Origin: GWB1-54-5 sp035290085
Lineage (GTDB): Bacteria > Patescibacteriota > Gracilibacteria > Peribacterales > Peribacteraceae
Direction: 5' to 3'
Length of the DNA stretch: 5,595 nucleotides
NCBI GenBank assembly: GCA_035290085.1
Contig: DATDVK010000032.1
Span: forward strand, 1-5,595
Positions 4,160 to 5,595 of the stretch are shown piece by piece (position 1 is the stretch's first letter; the number at the start of each line of letters is the position of its first letter). The translations under genes and the position numbers were made by a program. The notes below the pieces were generated by a model. It saw only the letters and a program-made list of their open reading frames with translations, was not told the origin of the DNA and ran no database searches.

Positions 4160-5595
4160 ATGGAATCCCATCAACCCGACTTCGTTCCTCCTCCGGCCAG
4201 CCTTCACCCTACAGGATACTCCCAGCAAGCAGATCAAGAACGAACTCCGCCGGGTTCCGCAGGAAGAACCACATACGGAACAGAAACACCTCAGATTGCG
4301 GACCGGAGTGCTCCACGCACCGGCCTCGACGTCCTGCACGATGCAGATGTGTACATCACCAAGATCGGCGGAGACAACGCCGGAAAGCTCCGGGAAAACT
4401 TCGCAACCGTCCTTGACCGTCAGACGCACGGGAAGAAGCAGATACTCGCCATTTCCGCCATCCGCAGCTCAGACAGGAGGTCCACCGCGATGGCGCATGA
4501 GGACGCACGGGACAGGGACTCCGACGGCAACCTGAAGGAAGGATTCAATACAACTTCGCACCTCATCGCCATAGCAAAGTGTCTTCGTGAAGGCGATACC
4601 GGCAAGGCGCGTGACATGCTGGAGCGCATCCGGAGATTCCTCAAAGAAGTTGTGCATGCCGAAGTGGAAGCTGATCCCCTGCTTGAAGCTGCATCCGCAA
4701 ACGCAGCACTCGATACAGTGATTGATGAAATGCTCGATGAGCTTGGTGCACGGATTGACGGGGCAGCTACAAGCACACTCCATGAACTGGAGAAGGACTG
4801 GGTACTTGAGAGCGCAGACGGCTACTACTCCATTACCGGCGTGGGCGAGCAGCTTGCACAAGCCATTTACCTGCAATACGCCGCCCTGCGGAACCTGGAA
4901 GCAGGTGGAATTAAGACAGAAGGCTTCTCGGATGAATTGTATGAAGCAATTGTTGAGCGAGAGAAGACCCTCGCAGAAAAGCTGAGGGCATTCATAGGAA
5001 AAACTATTGGGAGGTTGCGAAGCCTGCTCGGTTCTCAGAAGGAAGTTACCGAGGATCATGAACAGAAAACTGCTGCTGCTATCGCTTCACTGAGGAAAGG
5101 AATGCGAGTAGAGGTAGGATCACTCCTGCAGGACCACACCATTCTCATCGCGGGCGGATACCTTCCTGTCATCGCAAGCCAGCGCGGCTACAGTGACAAA
5201 ACAGGCGCTCTCCTCGCGCAGGTGGCAAAGGATCTCGGAGAGCACGTGGCATACCTCATAGAGAAGGAGTACCCCATCATGAGTGACGATCCCAAGAAAA
5301 ATGACCGTGCCCGTGTCATACAGGAGATGACTTTTGCGCTTGCAATGGAGCTCTTCGGGAATACCCGCGGAGCGGACGGAGGCGCTATTCACCCGGATGC
5401 ACTCAATATGCTGGCAGAGGATGACATCGATACTGTCGTCTTCAACCCTGCGGGAGAACAACGGGAAGACAACATCACATATATCCACCACTACGAACCG
5501 CAACCGGGCGGGATCGAGATTATTGCATCCCGGAAGGTGCCACTGGCCATTCAGGTCAGCTCCACCGAGATGTTCGGGAAACCCGGTTTCTTAAG
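4160..5595 (+). CDS. Aspartate kinase, divergent, 3' end outside window
   Basis: Aspartate kinase phosphorylates aspartate, the entry to lysine, threonine and methionine synthesis. The frame is open to the right edge. Family landmarks in order (ATG at 4160 as residue 1): KIGGDNAG from 68 (usually KFGGTS), AISAIRSS near 97-104 (usually VVSA), ITGVGE at 225-230 (the catalytic-site SxGE), GGYLPVIASQRGYSD at 332-346 (usually GFI...GRGGSD; Arg342, Ser345 and Asp346 kept), SDDPK at 375-379 (usually TADPR), and AIHPDAL from 409 (usually LHP.A). The TDV motif is replaced by EKE. A polar, Pro-rich extension of about 60 residues precedes the kinase, and the helical middle is longer than in E. coli LysC. 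From about 445 an ACT-like segment begins, so feedback control is likely. Whether it is monofunctional (lysC type) or fused to homoserine dehydrogenase cannot be seen. An in-frame TTG at 4136 behind AAGGAGG is an alternative start. The gene lies behind a leader ORF and terminator. Confidence 0.85.
   Translation, partial: MESHQPDFVPPPASLHPTGYSQQADQERTPPGSAGRTTYGTETPQIADRSAPRTGLDVLHDADVYITKIGGDNAGKLRENFATVLDRQTHGKKQILAISAIRSSDRRSTAMAHEDARDRDSDGNLKEGFNTTSHLIAIAKCLREGDTGKARDMLERIRRFLKEVVHAEVEADPLLEAASANAALDTVIDEMLDELGARIDGAATSTLHELEKDWVLESADGYYSITGVGEQLAQAIYLQYAALRNLEAGGIKTEGFSDELYEAIVEREKTLAEKLRAFIGKTIGRLRSLLGSQKEVTEDHEQKTAAAIASLRKGMRVEVGSLLQDHTILIAGGYLPVIASQRGYSDKTGALLAQVAKDLGEHVAYLIEKEYPIMSDDPKKNDRARVIQEMTFALAMELFGNTRGADGGAIHPDALNMLAEDDIDTVVFNPAGEQREDNITYIHHYEPQPGGIEIIASRKVPLAIQVSSTEMFGKPGFL

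Noticed and set aside
4469..5059. Minus-strand ORF of 196 codons
   Set aside because: It overlaps the aspartate kinase reading frame, which carries ordered family motifs; the antisense product is Cys-rich and featureless.

Overview
The window holds biosynthetic genes from a bacterium, all on the + strand: the 3' part of purM (purines), an unrecognised gene with a possible transglutaminase-like Cys-His-Asp core, leuA (leucine), and the 5' part of a divergent aspartate kinase gene (lysine/threonine/methionine). There are no mobile elements, phage genes, RNA genes or CRISPR. The proteins are recognisable but diverged from textbook sequences, and most starts lack a Shine-Dalgarno sequence. This suggests an uncultured lineage. 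A candidate-phylum bacterium such as a Peregrinibacterium is only a guess; nothing here fixes the taxonomy.

Layout: 2-976 purM, running in from the left edge; 1025-1867 unknown gene; 1868-2205 a gap that is not empty, with a purine/pyrimidine inverted repeat, a good sigma70-type promoter, a 31-codon leucine-rich mini-ORF and competing RNA pairings; 2206-3981 leuA; 3982-4159 a second regulatory gap; 4160 to the right edge, aspartate kinase, cut at the start of its ACT domain region.

The most interesting content is in the two gaps. Each has a TTGACT -35 box, a 16-bp spacer and a -10 box, then, only 4-16 bases after the -10 hexamer, a very short ORF rich in codons for the product of the downstream enzyme. 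Ahead of leuA, 10 of 31 codons are Leu. Ahead of aspartate kinase, nine consecutive codons (KKTMKTKKT) encode only Lys, Thr and Met, the end products of the aspartate family. The second leader is followed by an intrinsic terminator. The end of the leader ORF is complementary (9 of 10 bases) to the terminator's 5' arm, which is the geometry of classical ribosome-mediated attenuation. The leuA leader has similar competing pairings, but I see no canonical terminator there.

Together, the two regulatory gaps look like a matched pair of leader-peptide attenuators, one for leucine and one for the aspartate family, whose leaders are translated from nearly leaderless transcripts. The sequence elements are seen directly; the mechanism is inferred.
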